Assembly: GCA_964443875.1 (NCBI GenBank)
Contig: CAYUET010000028.1
Location: forward strand, 1 to 33,648
DNA: 33,648 nt
DNA from: CAYUET01 sp964443875
GTDB taxonomy: Bacteria; Auribacterota; JAFGBW01
Reading direction: 5' to 3'
The notes under the pieces were generated by a model. It was not told the origin of the DNA. It made no database searches and saw only the letters and a program-made list of their open reading frames with translations. The translations under genes and the position numbers were made by a program. Position 1 is the stretch's first letter, and each line of letters begins with the position of its first letter. Shown here piece after piece: positions 9,206 through 17,127 of this stretch.

Positions 9206-9231
9206 AAAAAAACGATCAGGAAAGCCTTGAT
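9206..9231 (-). terminator. Rho-independent terminator overlapping the 3' end of nspC
   Basis: On the minus strand ATCAAGG-CTTT-CCTGAT folds into a six-pair stem with one bulged A (9215-9231), followed after CG by seven T (9206-9212). The TGA stop codon of the decarboxylase gene (9216-9218) lies inside the 3' arm, so the terminator is built into the end of the coding sequence. Confidence 0.65.
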
Positions 9232-10367
9232 TTAAAATCAATATAATTAAAAGTCCGATGAAGTTTAAACTGGGCAGAAAAAGGATCATAAGACGCTATG
9301 GAAGGCAGCTGAATTCCATTGAAGGTATTGGTTTTTACCATACTGTAATGCGCCATATCGCCGAATACCAGTCTATCTCCTGGCTTCAGGGGGATTTTAA
9401 AGGAATAATCCCCAATGACATCTCCGGCCAGACAGGTCAAACCTCCCAGTCGATAGGTATAAGCAAATTCCCCGGGGTGCCCTGCTCCGTCAATTTTAGG
9501 ACGATAAGGCATTTCCAGAACATCCGGCATATGCGTTGCTGCTGAAGTATCCAGAATTGCAATCGGCATCCCGTTATAAATGATATCCAGCACAGAGGCC
9601 ACAAGAACACCGGTGTGAAGCCCTACGGCTTCTCCGGGTTCGAGAAAAACTTCCACCCCGTACCTAGATTTAAAATCGCGAGTCAAATGAATCAGCTTTT
9701 GAATATCATAGTTCTCACGGGTAATGTGATGCCCTCCGCCAAAATTAATCCATTTCATTCCTTTAATATATTGTCCAAATTTTTCCTCCACGACCTTTAA
9801 CGTTCTCTCCAGGGCATCTGAATTCTGTTCGCAATGGGTATGAAAATGAAGTCCTGAGATCCCCTCAAGATTTCCTTTTTCAAAAACATCAAGAGGAATT
9901 CCTAACCGGGAATAAGGAGCACAAGGGTTATAGATCAAAGGCTCGGCTTCAGAATACTGGGGATTAATCCGTAATCCGCAGGAAATGGAAGACGGAATTT
10001 TCTTTCTGTGTTTGTCCCATTGGGTAAAGGAATTAAATACAATGTGGTTGGACAGAGTAATCAGCTCATCCATGTCTTCATCTTTATAAGCCGGAGCAAA
10101 GACATGCACTTCCTTTTGAAACTCTTCTCTTCCCAATCTTGCCTCATGAGGAGAACTGGCACAGACTCCGTCCAGATATTTCCGAAGAATCGGAAAAAGG
10201 CTGAACATGGCGAACCCTTTTAAGGCTAGAAGAATTTTGCATCCCGCCTCTTCTCTTACCTTCGCGAGTACCTTCCCGTTTTCTTCAAGCGCGGATTCAT
10301 CAACAACAAAGCAGGGAGTAGGAATCTTTTGAAGATCCAATCCTTTTAATAATGAATCTCTTCCCAT
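9216..10367 (-). CDS. nspC: Carboxynorspermidine/carboxyspermidine decarboxylase
   Basis: 383 residues of the fold-III (alanine-racemase type) PLP decarboxylases. It removes the carboxyl group from carboxynorspermidine or carboxyspermidine to give norspermidine or spermidine. Visible are the PLP lysine in LLALKGFAMF (Lys50), the HFHTHCEQNSDALE segment, the glycine-rich NFGGGHHITRENYD, EPGEAVG, and the catalytic-type TCLAGDVIGDY (Cys312). The upstream neighbour is the matching dehydrogenase, which supports the assignment. The ATG at 10367 lies 22 nt inside that gene, with only a weak GGAT ribosome-binding site, suggesting translational coupling. Whether norspermidine or spermidine is the product cannot be read from sequence; spermidine is the commoner product outside vibrios. 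Transcription ends at the terminator that overlaps the stop codon. Confidence 0.9.
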   Translation of the reverse strand: MGRDSLLKGLDLQKIPTPCFVVDESALEENGKVLAKVREEAGCKILLALKGFAMFSLFPILRKYLDGVCASSPHEARLGREEFQKEVHVFAPAYKDEDMDELITLSNHIVFNSFTQWDKHRKKIPSSISCGLRINPQYSEAEPLIYNPCAPYSRLGIPLDVFEKGNLEGISGLHFHTHCEQNSDALERTLKVVEEKFGQYIKGMKWINFGGGHHITRENYDIQKLIHLTRDFKSRYGVEVFLEPGEAVGLHTGVLVASVLDIIYNGMPIAILDTSAATHMPDVLEMPYRPKIDGAGHPGEFAYTYRLGGLTCLAGDVIGDYSFKIPLKPGDRLVFGDMAHYSMVKTNTFNGIQLPSIASYDPFSAQFKLHRTFNYIDFKSRLS

Positions 10368-11524
10368 GGCAATCCGTATTGATTCAATTTTTCCATGAAA
10401 GGTTCCGGGTCAAACTGTTCAACATTAAACACCCCTTTACCCGACCATACGCCCTGAAGCATAAGCATGGCACCTATCACTGCCGGAACCCCTGTGGTAT
10501 AGGAAATGGCCTGAGCCTTCATTTCCTTGTAGCATTCCGCATGGTCACAGACATTATAAACATAATATTTTTTCTTTTTACGCCCTTTGATCCCTTCAAT
10601 CATACAGCCTATATTGGTTTTTCCTGTATAATTCACCCCTAAAGATCCGGGATCAGGAAGGACAGACTTTAAAAACTTTAAAGGAACAATCTCATGCCCT
10701 TCATAAATTACCGGATCAATACGCGTCATTCCTACATTCTGAAGGACACGGAGATGATTGAGATAGTTTTCAGAAAAAGTCATCCAGAAACGCATTTTTT
10801 TAATTTCCGGAAAATGTTTCACCAGGGATTCCAGCTCTTCATGATACATGAGATACATCTCTTTTGGGCCTACTTTCGGAAAATCAAAAGTCTTGTGGAC
10901 GGAAAGAGGTTCTGTTTCCTTCCATTCACCATTTTCCCAGTACTTTCCGCGCTGGGTAATTTCACGGATATTGATTTCCGGATTAAAATTAGTGGCAAAA
11001 GGATGCCCATGGCTTCCGGCATTGCAGTCCATGATATCCACCGTATGAAGCTCATCAAAATATTTCTTTTTGGCATAGGCACAAAAAACATTAGTCACCC
11101 CGGGATCAAACCCGCAGCCCAGTAAAGCCATAAGTCCCTGTTTTTTAAACTTTTTCTGATAAGCCCACTGCCATTTATAACAGAATTTCGCCTCATTGGG
11201 CGGTTCATAGTTAGCCGTGTCCAGGTAAGGAACATTGGTTTCAAGACAGGCATCCATAATCGCCAGATCCTGATAAGGTAAAGCAATATGCATCACTAAA
11301 TCCGGTTTATGCCGTTTAATCAATTTAACGACTTCTGAGGCCTGATCCGCATCCACCTGATCTGTAATTATTTTTCTTCCTTTGATAAGTTTTCTGATTT
11401 TTTCACATTTTTCAATCGTACGGCTGGCCAATACAATCTCAGAAAAAACTTCCGGAATTTGAGCACATTTCTGCGTCACAACACTCCCGACGCCGCCCGC
11501 CCCAATTATAAGAACTTTAGACAT
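10346..11524 (-). CDS. Carboxynorspermidine/carboxyspermidine dehydrogenase (saccharopine-dehydrogenase family)
   Basis: 392 residues starting with the Rossmann motif VLIIGAGGVGSVV. The fold and length match the saccharopine-dehydrogenase-like enzymes that condense aspartate semialdehyde with diaminopropane or putrescine and reduce the imine with NADPH. Other conserved-looking parts are LDTANYEPP, GCGFDPGVTNVFCAYA, DCNAGSHGHPFATNFNPEINIRE written across residues about 165-188, and TGVPAVIGAMLM. The gene downstream is the decarboxylase for its product, which is the strongest argument against a lysine-pathway role. The ATG at 11524 has a strong AGGAGGG 7 nt upstream, and a good candidate promoter lies about 54-82 nt upstream. 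The two genes form a self-contained polyamine operon; precursor supply genes are not in this window. Confidence 0.9.
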   Translation of the reverse strand: MSKVLIIGAGGVGSVVTQKCAQIPEVFSEIVLASRTIEKCEKIRKLIKGRKIITDQVDADQASEVVKLIKRHKPDLVMHIALPYQDLAIMDACLETNVPYLDTANYEPPNEAKFCYKWQWAYQKKFKKQGLMALLGCGFDPGVTNVFCAYAKKKYFDELHTVDIMDCNAGSHGHPFATNFNPEINIREITQRGKYWENGEWKETEPLSVHKTFDFPKVGPKEMYLMYHEELESLVKHFPEIKKMRFWMTFSENYLNHLRVLQNVGMTRIDPVIYEGHEIVPLKFLKSVLPDPGSLGVNYTGKTNIGCMIEGIKGRKKKKYYVYNVCDHAECYKEMKAQAISYTTGVPAVIGAMLMLQGVWSGKGVFNVEQFDPEPFMEKLNQYGLPWEEIHY

Positions 11525-11577
11525 AATGAAGCCCTCCTGATAATGGTCGAAAACTAGAAAACTTAAAAAATTTCGAA

Positions 11578-11606
11578 AACATAATCCCCTGGTTTTGAAG
11601 AGTCAA
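11578..11606 (-). promoter_or_regulatory. Candidate sigma70-type promoter of the polyamine operon
   Basis: Minus strand: TTGACT (11601-11606), 17 nt, TATGTT (11578-11583). Five and four of six consensus matches with ideal spacing. Predicted start near 11571 gives a leader of about 47 nt to the ATG. It is one of the most convincing promoters in the window and separates this operon from msbA. Confidence 0.5.
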
Positions 11607-11680
11607 GGGAATTTAAAGTCTTTACTAAATTTTTTATAAAAATAAAAGAAACAAAAGTCAATTTTCTCTCATCAGAGGAA

Positions 11681-13483
11681 TTAACCCTCAAAATTCATCT
11701 CATAAAGCTTTTTATACAGCCCCGGCTGACTGATTAGATCTTTGTGTTTTCCGGATTGGACAACAATCCCTTTTTCCAAAACAAGAATTTTGTCCGCTTT
11801 GGATACCGTGGAAAGGCGATGAGCAATAATGAATACCGTTCTATTTTCCATGACCTGGTCAATGGCTTCCTGGACATATTTTTCATTTTCCGTATCCAGG
11901 GCTGAAGTCGCTTCATCAAAAATAATAATATCCGGATTTATCAACAAAGCACGCGCAATGGAAATGCGCTGTTTTTCTCCTCCGGAAAGTCTGAATCCCC
12001 TCTCACCGACTAATGTGTCATACTGGTCCGGCATGGCAGAAATAAATTCATGAGCTCTGGCCAGCTTTGCGGCTTTTACAATTTCTTCCTCGGAAGCTTC
12101 GGGATTCCCATAAGAAATATTTTCTCTGATTGTTCCATTAAACATCACCGGTTCCTGGGTCACCATGGCCATGATTTTCCTGAGGGATTCCACATGAATG
12201 GTTTTGAAATCCTTCCCATCCATAGTAACAGAACCTGACTGGGGATCAAAAAAACGCGGAATCATATTCGCAATAGTTGTTTTTCCGGATCCTGACGGGC
12301 CCACCAAAGCAATCACTTCGCCTCTTTTAATTTCAAAAGAAATATCCTGAAGAACAGGATTATCCTTGTTATAGGCAAAAGAAACATGATCAAAACGAAT
12401 AGTATCCTTAAATGAAACAGGAAATTTATCTCCGGTCACTTCACTGGTCTCAACGTTTTGTTCCAGCTGATCAAAAATCCGGTCCGCAGCCCCCATGGCA
12501 TTCTGAAACATGACCTGAATTCTTCCGATTGTTTTTATGGGTTTTACCATGCAGCTGATGCAGGTAATATACGTAATGAAAGTTCCCAGGCTCATCTCGC
12601 TCTTGATGACCTTAGGGGCAAACCACCACAATAAAAACACGCCGGTACTGACACCCACCCATTCCGTAATTGGAGAGAGAATCGCTTCTTTGCGTTGGGA
12701 TTTTACTCTGGCTTTAATGGTTTTCTCGCAGACATTCGCAAATTTTTTATCTTCTTTTTCAATCTGTCCGAATACCTTTATCACCTTCATGGCATTAAGA
12801 ACTTCAAATACAGATGAAGAAATATCCGCCAGGTTCTGCTGTGTCTTATGGGTCAGTTTCCGAACCTGCCTTCCTACAAAAATAATAGGAAGGAGTGTTA
12901 AAGGCAGAACAATAAATGCGATCACCGTCATCCGCCAGTCAATGATAAGCACGATTCCTAAAAAAGGAAAAAAATGCAAGGAATCTAAAATAGTATTGGT
13001 AAAACGGCCTGAAAAAACAGTCTGAACAACGTTCACATCCAGAGCAATTCTTGAGATCAATTCCCCTGTCTTTGCTCCCTGAAAAAATGAAAAAGGCAGT
13101 TTAAAAAAATTTCTGAACAATTTAATGCGTAAATCTTTGGAGACCTTCTGACAGACCCACTCCATGATCGACACCTGAAGGTATTCTGAAATTCCTTTCA
13201 AAACGGTTGCACAGATCAAAAAAACGCAGATCATATTAAGAAGCTGTAAAGGATCCTGATTATTCAAAAAATCAAGAAAATGATTAAAAGCACCCTGAAA
13301 AGGGATGTTCATGGAAAGGCTGATCTGAATGGGTTTATTTGAAAGAACACGATCAATCAGGGGAATCATCCCCATAACGGAAACCGTATTACAGAGCGTA
13401 AAAATCAGCATGCATAACATGGCAAAAAGCCAGGCCGGAGTATAGGGAAAGGCCAGAGATAAAAGTTTCCATGTTTTTTTCAT
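11681..13483 (-). CDS. msbA: Lipid A export ATP-binding/permease protein MsbA
   Basis: 600 residues: an N-terminal six-helix ABC exporter membrane domain (about 1-330) fused to one nucleotide-binding domain. Walker A is GPSGSGKT (395-402), the signature LSGGEKQR (499-506), Walker B IIIFDE (about 519-524) and the switch His is in IIAHRLS (His555). As a half-transporter it should work as a homodimer flipping the lipid A core across the inner membrane; this substrate is inferred from its position as last gene of the lpx cluster. Its ATG overlaps the lpxB stop by 4 nt (ATGA), so it is translationally coupled. The 156-bp gap after it has no clear stem with T-tract. Confidence 0.93.
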   Translation of the reverse strand: MKKTWKLLSLAFPYTPAWLFAMLCMLIFTLCNTVSVMGMIPLIDRVLSNKPIQISLSMNIPFQGAFNHFLDFLNNQDPLQLLNMICVFLICATVLKGISEYLQVSIMEWVCQKVSKDLRIKLFRNFFKLPFSFFQGAKTGELISRIALDVNVVQTVFSGRFTNTILDSLHFFPFLGIVLIIDWRMTVIAFIVLPLTLLPIIFVGRQVRKLTHKTQQNLADISSSVFEVLNAMKVIKVFGQIEKEDKKFANVCEKTIKARVKSQRKEAILSPITEWVGVSTGVFLLWWFAPKVIKSEMSLGTFITYITCISCMVKPIKTIGRIQVMFQNAMGAADRIFDQLEQNVETSEVTGDKFPVSFKDTIRFDHVSFAYNKDNPVLQDISFEIKRGEVIALVGPSGSGKTTIANMIPRFFDPQSGSVTMDGKDFKTIHVESLRKIMAMVTQEPVMFNGTIRENISYGNPEASEEEIVKAAKLARAHEFISAMPDQYDTLVGERGFRLSGGEKQRISIARALLINPDIIIFDEATSALDTENEKYVQEAIDQVMENRTVFIIAHRLSTVSKADKILVLEKGIVVQSGKHKDLISQPGLYKKLYEMNFEG

Positions 13484-14634
13484 GATAATATCCCGCTGAT
13501 AATTTCAGCGGCCCTCCGGCTCGCCCCGGGAGTTCCAAGTTTTTCCCTCACTTTTTTTAATCTTTGAGTCATATTTTTCGCATAGGTTGTATCATCAAGA
13601 TAGCGGTTAACCCATTGAACAATTTTCTGAGGATTACAATCCTTCTGAATAAGCTCTGGAATAATTTCTTCCTTGGCGACAATATTCACAATTGAAATAT
13701 ACTTTGTCTTAATAAGGCTTCGTATGATCCAGTAGGAAACGGGATTTACCGTATAAACAACCACCATGGGCTTTAAAAATAAAGCGGTTTGCATACTCGC
13801 TGTCCCTGAGGCCACCACGACCACATCCGCTTCCTTAATCAGTTCATTCACATCTCCCTGGTAGACAAAAATTTTATCGGTCTTGTTCTTTTTGTGGAAT
13901 TCTTCACTGATGGCTTCAATTTCCTTCATCCGTTCAGGAGAAGCCGCAGATATGACGAACCGGAGATGAGGCTTCTTTTTTCTCAGCAGTTTTATGGATT
14001 GCAGGTAAACAGGAAGAAGCCTGGCGATTTCTGAACTGCGGCTTCCGGGCAAATAGGCAATCAGAGGCTCTCCGTTTTTTTTGGGTATTACTTTTTTTAA
14101 ATTTTCTGTCGGGATATCAGGATTAAAAGTATCCAAAAGGGGATGTCCTACAAAACTTACAGGAATGCCGGCCTTTTCATAAATTTCCTTCTCAAATTCA
14201 AAAATGACAAAAATGTGATCAACATACTTTTTAATAATTTTAAGACGTTCAAATCCCCAGGCCCACAGCTGAGGGCTGATATAATACAAAACTTTCGCTT
14301 TATGATTTTTAAGGCCTTCAGCAAGGCGTAAGTTGAATCCGGGATAATCGATCAGAATAACCGTATCAATGGATTCCTTATCAATATAATCAACAACATC
14401 TCTCAGGAGACGTTTGAATTTGCTGTAATGCTTGAGCACTTCCCAAAAGCCCACAACAGCAAGATCCGCATTGTCACGGTAAATTTCAACTCCTGCATCC
14501 TTAAGAATCTTTCCGCCGATACCGACAATTCGGACTTCAGGTTTGAGATTTTTCAGATGTCTGGACAAAAGCGACCCATGAATATCCGCCGACTGCTCTC
14601 CACATATGATAAAAACCGAATGAACTGATTTCAT
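13480..14634 (-). CDS. lpxB: Lipid-A-disaccharide synthase
   Basis: 384 residues of glycosyltransferase family 19. It joins UDP-2,3-diacylglucosamine and lipid X into the tetra-acyl disaccharide at the inner face of the inner membrane. Visible family elements are the N-terminal CGEQSADIHGS, GIGG at about 38, LIDYPGFN (Asp96, the position of the catalytic Asp), YYISPQLWAWG, FVGHPLLD, LPGSRSSEI and VASGTASMQTAL. The length is typical. The ATG at 14634 overlaps the stop of the oxidoreductase gene by 1 nt (TAATG), and its own stop overlaps the msbA start by 4 nt. Confidence 0.96.
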   Translation of the reverse strand: MKSVHSVFIICGEQSADIHGSLLSRHLKNLKPEVRIVGIGGKILKDAGVEIYRDNADLAVVGFWEVLKHYSKFKRLLRDVVDYIDKESIDTVILIDYPGFNLRLAEGLKNHKAKVLYYISPQLWAWGFERLKIIKKYVDHIFVIFEFEKEIYEKAGIPVSFVGHPLLDTFNPDIPTENLKKVIPKKNGEPLIAYLPGSRSSEIARLLPVYLQSIKLLRKKKPHLRFVISAASPERMKEIEAISEEFHKKNKTDKIFVYQGDVNELIKEADVVVVASGTASMQTALFLKPMVVVYTVNPVSYWIIRSLIKTKYISIVNIVAKEEIIPELIQKDCNPQKIVQWVNRYLDDTTYAKNMTQRLKKVREKLGTPGASRRAAEIISGILS

Positions 14635-15554
14635 TACTTATTAACTTGCTTAAGAATCTTAAGCGCGGCGGACAAGGCCATTTTACCGTGAACGATTGAT
14701 ACTTTGGGGGCGCAACAATGATCCACACAGCTGAGAAAATCAGCTAATTCTATTTTAAGGGGTTCCTGCCGGTCTGTCTGAATTTCTGTAACTGAAATTT
14801 TACCATTGATTACTTTATAAAATTCGCCGGACTGGTTCTTATAATCCAGGGTCATGTAGCTGTCCGGCTGAAAAATTCTGATTTTTCTGAGTTCTTTACT
14901 GCTGATGCGGGAAGCTGTCAGATTGGCCACGCAGCCTCCTTTAAATTCAACACGGGTACTCACAATATCCTCATGTTTTCCGAGGACTGCCACTCCGCTG
15001 CTCCGGATATCTACAATCTCATCATTGACAATACTGAGAACAATATCAATGTCATGAATCATCAAATCCAGCACGACTCCGACATCAATGCTTCTTCCCT
15101 TGAAGGGAGCCAGACGATGAATTTCGAGATATCTCGGGTTCGTAACTTTTTCGCGAACAGCAAGCCATGCCGGATTAAAACGCTCGATATGTCCGACCTG
15201 TAAAACCAAAGGGGTGTTGGTGACAAGATTTTCAAGCGCCGTCGCCTGTTCTATCGTTTCAGTCACTGGTTTTTCTACCAGGACATGCACCCCCTTTTCA
15301 AGAAAATAACGAGCCACTTCGTAATGTCCCACCGTAGGGACTACAACCGATACTGCATCAACCTCTTTGGCAATGATCCGGTAGTCCTTTTCAAAAGGAA
15401 CATTTAAATTTTTAGCCACTGTCTGGCCTTCTTTTTCATTCACATCGACAACGCAGACCAGTTCAGAATTGGGTAATTCATTGTAAATCCGGGCATGATG
15501 CCTGCCCAAATGTCCGACACCGATGACTGCTGTTCTGATTTTTTTAGACTTCAT
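14634..15554 (-). CDS. Gfo/Idh/MocA-family NAD(P)-dependent sugar oxidoreductase within the lpx operon
   Basis: 306 residues. The N-terminal Rossmann domain has VIGVGHLGRHHARIY (GxGxxG at 12-17) and the family EKP motif in VEKPVTET (about 93-100); the C-terminal domain has VLDLMIHDIDIV with the usual active-site His region (about 161-172). Substrate is not evident. Its place between lpxI and lpxB, overlapping both (4 nt and 1 nt), makes a lipid A or UDP-sugar role likely. GnnA, which oxidises UDP-GlcNAc to the 3-keto sugar for 3-amino lipid A, belongs to this family and is a reasonable candidate, but the partner aminotransferase GnnB is absent from the window. A similar oxidoreductase at this position is, from memory, usual in Geobacter-like genomes. 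Confidence 0.85.
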   Translation of the reverse strand: MKSKKIRTAVIGVGHLGRHHARIYNELPNSELVCVVDVNEKEGQTVAKNLNVPFEKDYRIIAKEVDAVSVVVPTVGHYEVARYFLEKGVHVLVEKPVTETIEQATALENLVTNTPLVLQVGHIERFNPAWLAVREKVTNPRYLEIHRLAPFKGRSIDVGVVLDLMIHDIDIVLSIVNDEIVDIRSSGVAVLGKHEDIVSTRVEFKGGCVANLTASRISSKELRKIRIFQPDSYMTLDYKNQSGEFYKVINGKISVTEIQTDRQEPLKIELADFLSCVDHCCAPKVSIVHGKMALSAALKILKQVNK

Positions 15555-16354
15555 AATCCAATGATCGCTATTCCCAAAGCATCAGCAGCTTTAATCACTT
15601 CCGGTTTGTTCAGCATAATCGCGCCGCCCTTGTCTACAACAAGAACCTTGGCACCGGATTCCTTCATTATCTTGAGTGTTTCATGACCGATCACAGGGAT
15701 ATCAAAACGCTGATCCTGATTACTTTTGGAAACTTTCACCACAATGGTTCCGGGACCGGAAAGAACACCGGCTCGCTGAATGGTCTGGTTAGTCCCTTCT
15801 ATGGCCTCAACGGCCACCACGGAACCTTCCTTCATGACAAGGGTCTGACCTATATCCAAATCGGCAACAGCACGGGCCAGCTGCAAGCCTTTCTGAATAT
15901 CAACCATCTGTTCTTTGGAAGGGGAGGCCTTTGTCATGCAGCCTTCTGTGGATAAATGATCCTGAATAAAAGAACTGGAATTGATGATATTTAATCCATC
16001 TTTTTCGAGTTCTTCAGCGATTGTTCCAAAAAGCGGAGCCGCTCCCCGAAACTTTACCCGGGCCATAAGTTTAGCCATCCTCAGATCAAGTTTTAATATG
16101 GAAAAAAGCTTAGTGGGGGTAATCTGCCCGGCCATGACGACAGATTCACATTCATTTTTCTTAAAGAAATGGATCATTTTGCTGAGTTGCCCGATTTCAA
16201 TCCACATGACAACATCGGCAATCATTTCAATTTCTTTTTTAGTCTCTCCAATAAGGGCTGCAACAACAATCTGATCAACCCCTGATTTACGGGCCCCCTG
16301 GGCTACAAGCAAAGGAAACTCACCGCTTCCGGCAATAATACCAAGATTCTTCAT
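15551..16354 (-). CDS. lpxI: UDP-2,3-diacylglucosamine pyrophosphatase LpxI
   Basis: 267 residues of the former DUF1009 family. It hydrolyses UDP-2,3-diacylglucosamine to lipid X plus UMP, the step done by LpxH in enterobacteria. Visible landmarks are GIIAGSGEFPLLVAQGA at the N-terminus, MAGQITP, LDIGQTLVMKEGSVVAVEAI in the middle, and near the C-terminus FDIPVIGHETLK and KGGAIMLNKPEV. Length and end-to-end similarity fit the family. It overlaps lpxA and the oxidoreductase by 4 nt each. The use of LpxI rather than LpxH agrees with an alpha- or deltaproteobacterial type of lipid A pathway. Confidence 0.95.
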   Translation of the reverse strand: MKNLGIIAGSGEFPLLVAQGARKSGVDQIVVAALIGETKKEIEMIADVVMWIEIGQLSKMIHFFKKNECESVVMAGQITPTKLFSILKLDLRMAKLMARVKFRGAAPLFGTIAEELEKDGLNIINSSSFIQDHLSTEGCMTKASPSKEQMVDIQKGLQLARAVADLDIGQTLVMKEGSVVAVEAIEGTNQTIQRAGVLSGPGTIVVKVSKSNQDQRFDIPVIGHETLKIMKESGAKVLVVDKGGAIMLNKPEVIKAADALGIAIIGL

Positions 16355-17127
16355 TTTGCCCCTTTTGTAATTCCGCGCTCTGAATTGTCTATAAAGTTAA
16401 TGATTTCCATTAATTCGGGATCCGGTCCCAGCTCTTTGATTTTTTCCAAAGCCGATGAAACCATAAAATCACTTCTATATAAATATTTAAAAGCCGTCTT
16501 GATCTTGGCAATCTTTTCTTCTGAATAGCCTTTGCGATGTAGTCCCACTTTATTGATTGACCGGATCACTGCAGGATTTCCATCCGCAAGCATAAAAGGA
16601 GGGATATCTTTTACAATCTTGGAACAACCTCCGACTATCACCATTTTCCCTATTTTAACAAATTGATGGATTCCAACAAGTCCGCCAATCACTGCCTGAT
16701 CATCGACGCGGACATGCCCGGCAAGAGCCACTGAATTAGCCATAATGACCTTATCCCCGATAACTGCGTTATGTCCCATATGAGAATAGGCCATCAGAAG
16801 ACAATCTGATCCGACTTCTGTTATATGATCGTCTTCAGCCCCGGCATTTAAAGTAACAAATTCCCGGATAACAGTCCTTGCCCCAACTTTACAAAAACAT
16901 TTCTGGGTCTTTTTATACTTTAAATCCTGAGGGATACCTCCGACTGCCGCATAAGGAAAAATGATTACCCCATCTTCAATAACAGTACAATTATCAACAG
17001 AGGCATGATGCTGAATCTCAACATCTTTTTTAATTACAACATCAGGCCCAATCATGACATGTGCGCCAATAGTTGCAGAGCTGTCTATTTGTGCTTTTGG
17101 ATTTATTATTGCAGTGGGATGGATCAT
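16351..17127 (-). CDS. lpxA: UDP-N-acetylglucosamine acyltransferase
   Basis: 258 residues with hexapeptide repeats from residue 1 to about 185, forming a left-handed beta helix, then a short helical C-terminal domain. It transfers a 3-hydroxyacyl chain from ACP to the 3-position of UDP-GlcNAc, or to the 3-amino group in organisms that make UDP-GlcNAc3N. GIPQDLKYK (about 64-72) and SHMGHNAVIG (His119, the position of the catalytic His) are diagnostic, as is ADGNPAVIRSINKVGLHRKG. The position next to catalytic His is Asn instead of the Asp of E. coli. Start and stop each overlap the neighbouring gene by 4 nt. Confidence 0.96.
   Translation of the reverse strand: MIHPTAIINPKAQIDSSATIGAHVMIGPDVVIKKDVEIQHHASVDNCTVIEDGVIIFPYAAVGGIPQDLKYKKTQKCFCKVGARTVIREFVTLNAGAEDDHITEVGSDCLLMAYSHMGHNAVIGDKVIMANSVALAGHVRVDDQAVIGGLVGIHQFVKIGKMVIVGGCSKIVKDIPPFMLADGNPAVIRSINKVGLHRKGYSEEKIAKIKTAFKYLYRSDFMVSSALEKIKELGPDPELMEIINFIDNSERGITKGAK

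Noticed and set aside
11650..11680. Possible terminator after msbA (CTCT-GATG-AGAG)
   Set aside because: Four-pair stem without GC-rich core and without an adjoining T-tract.
12537..13025. 162-codon plus-strand frame opposite msbA
   Set aside because: Antisense to the conserved membrane domain of msbA, no ribosome-binding site and a low-complexity translation; treated as a shadow.
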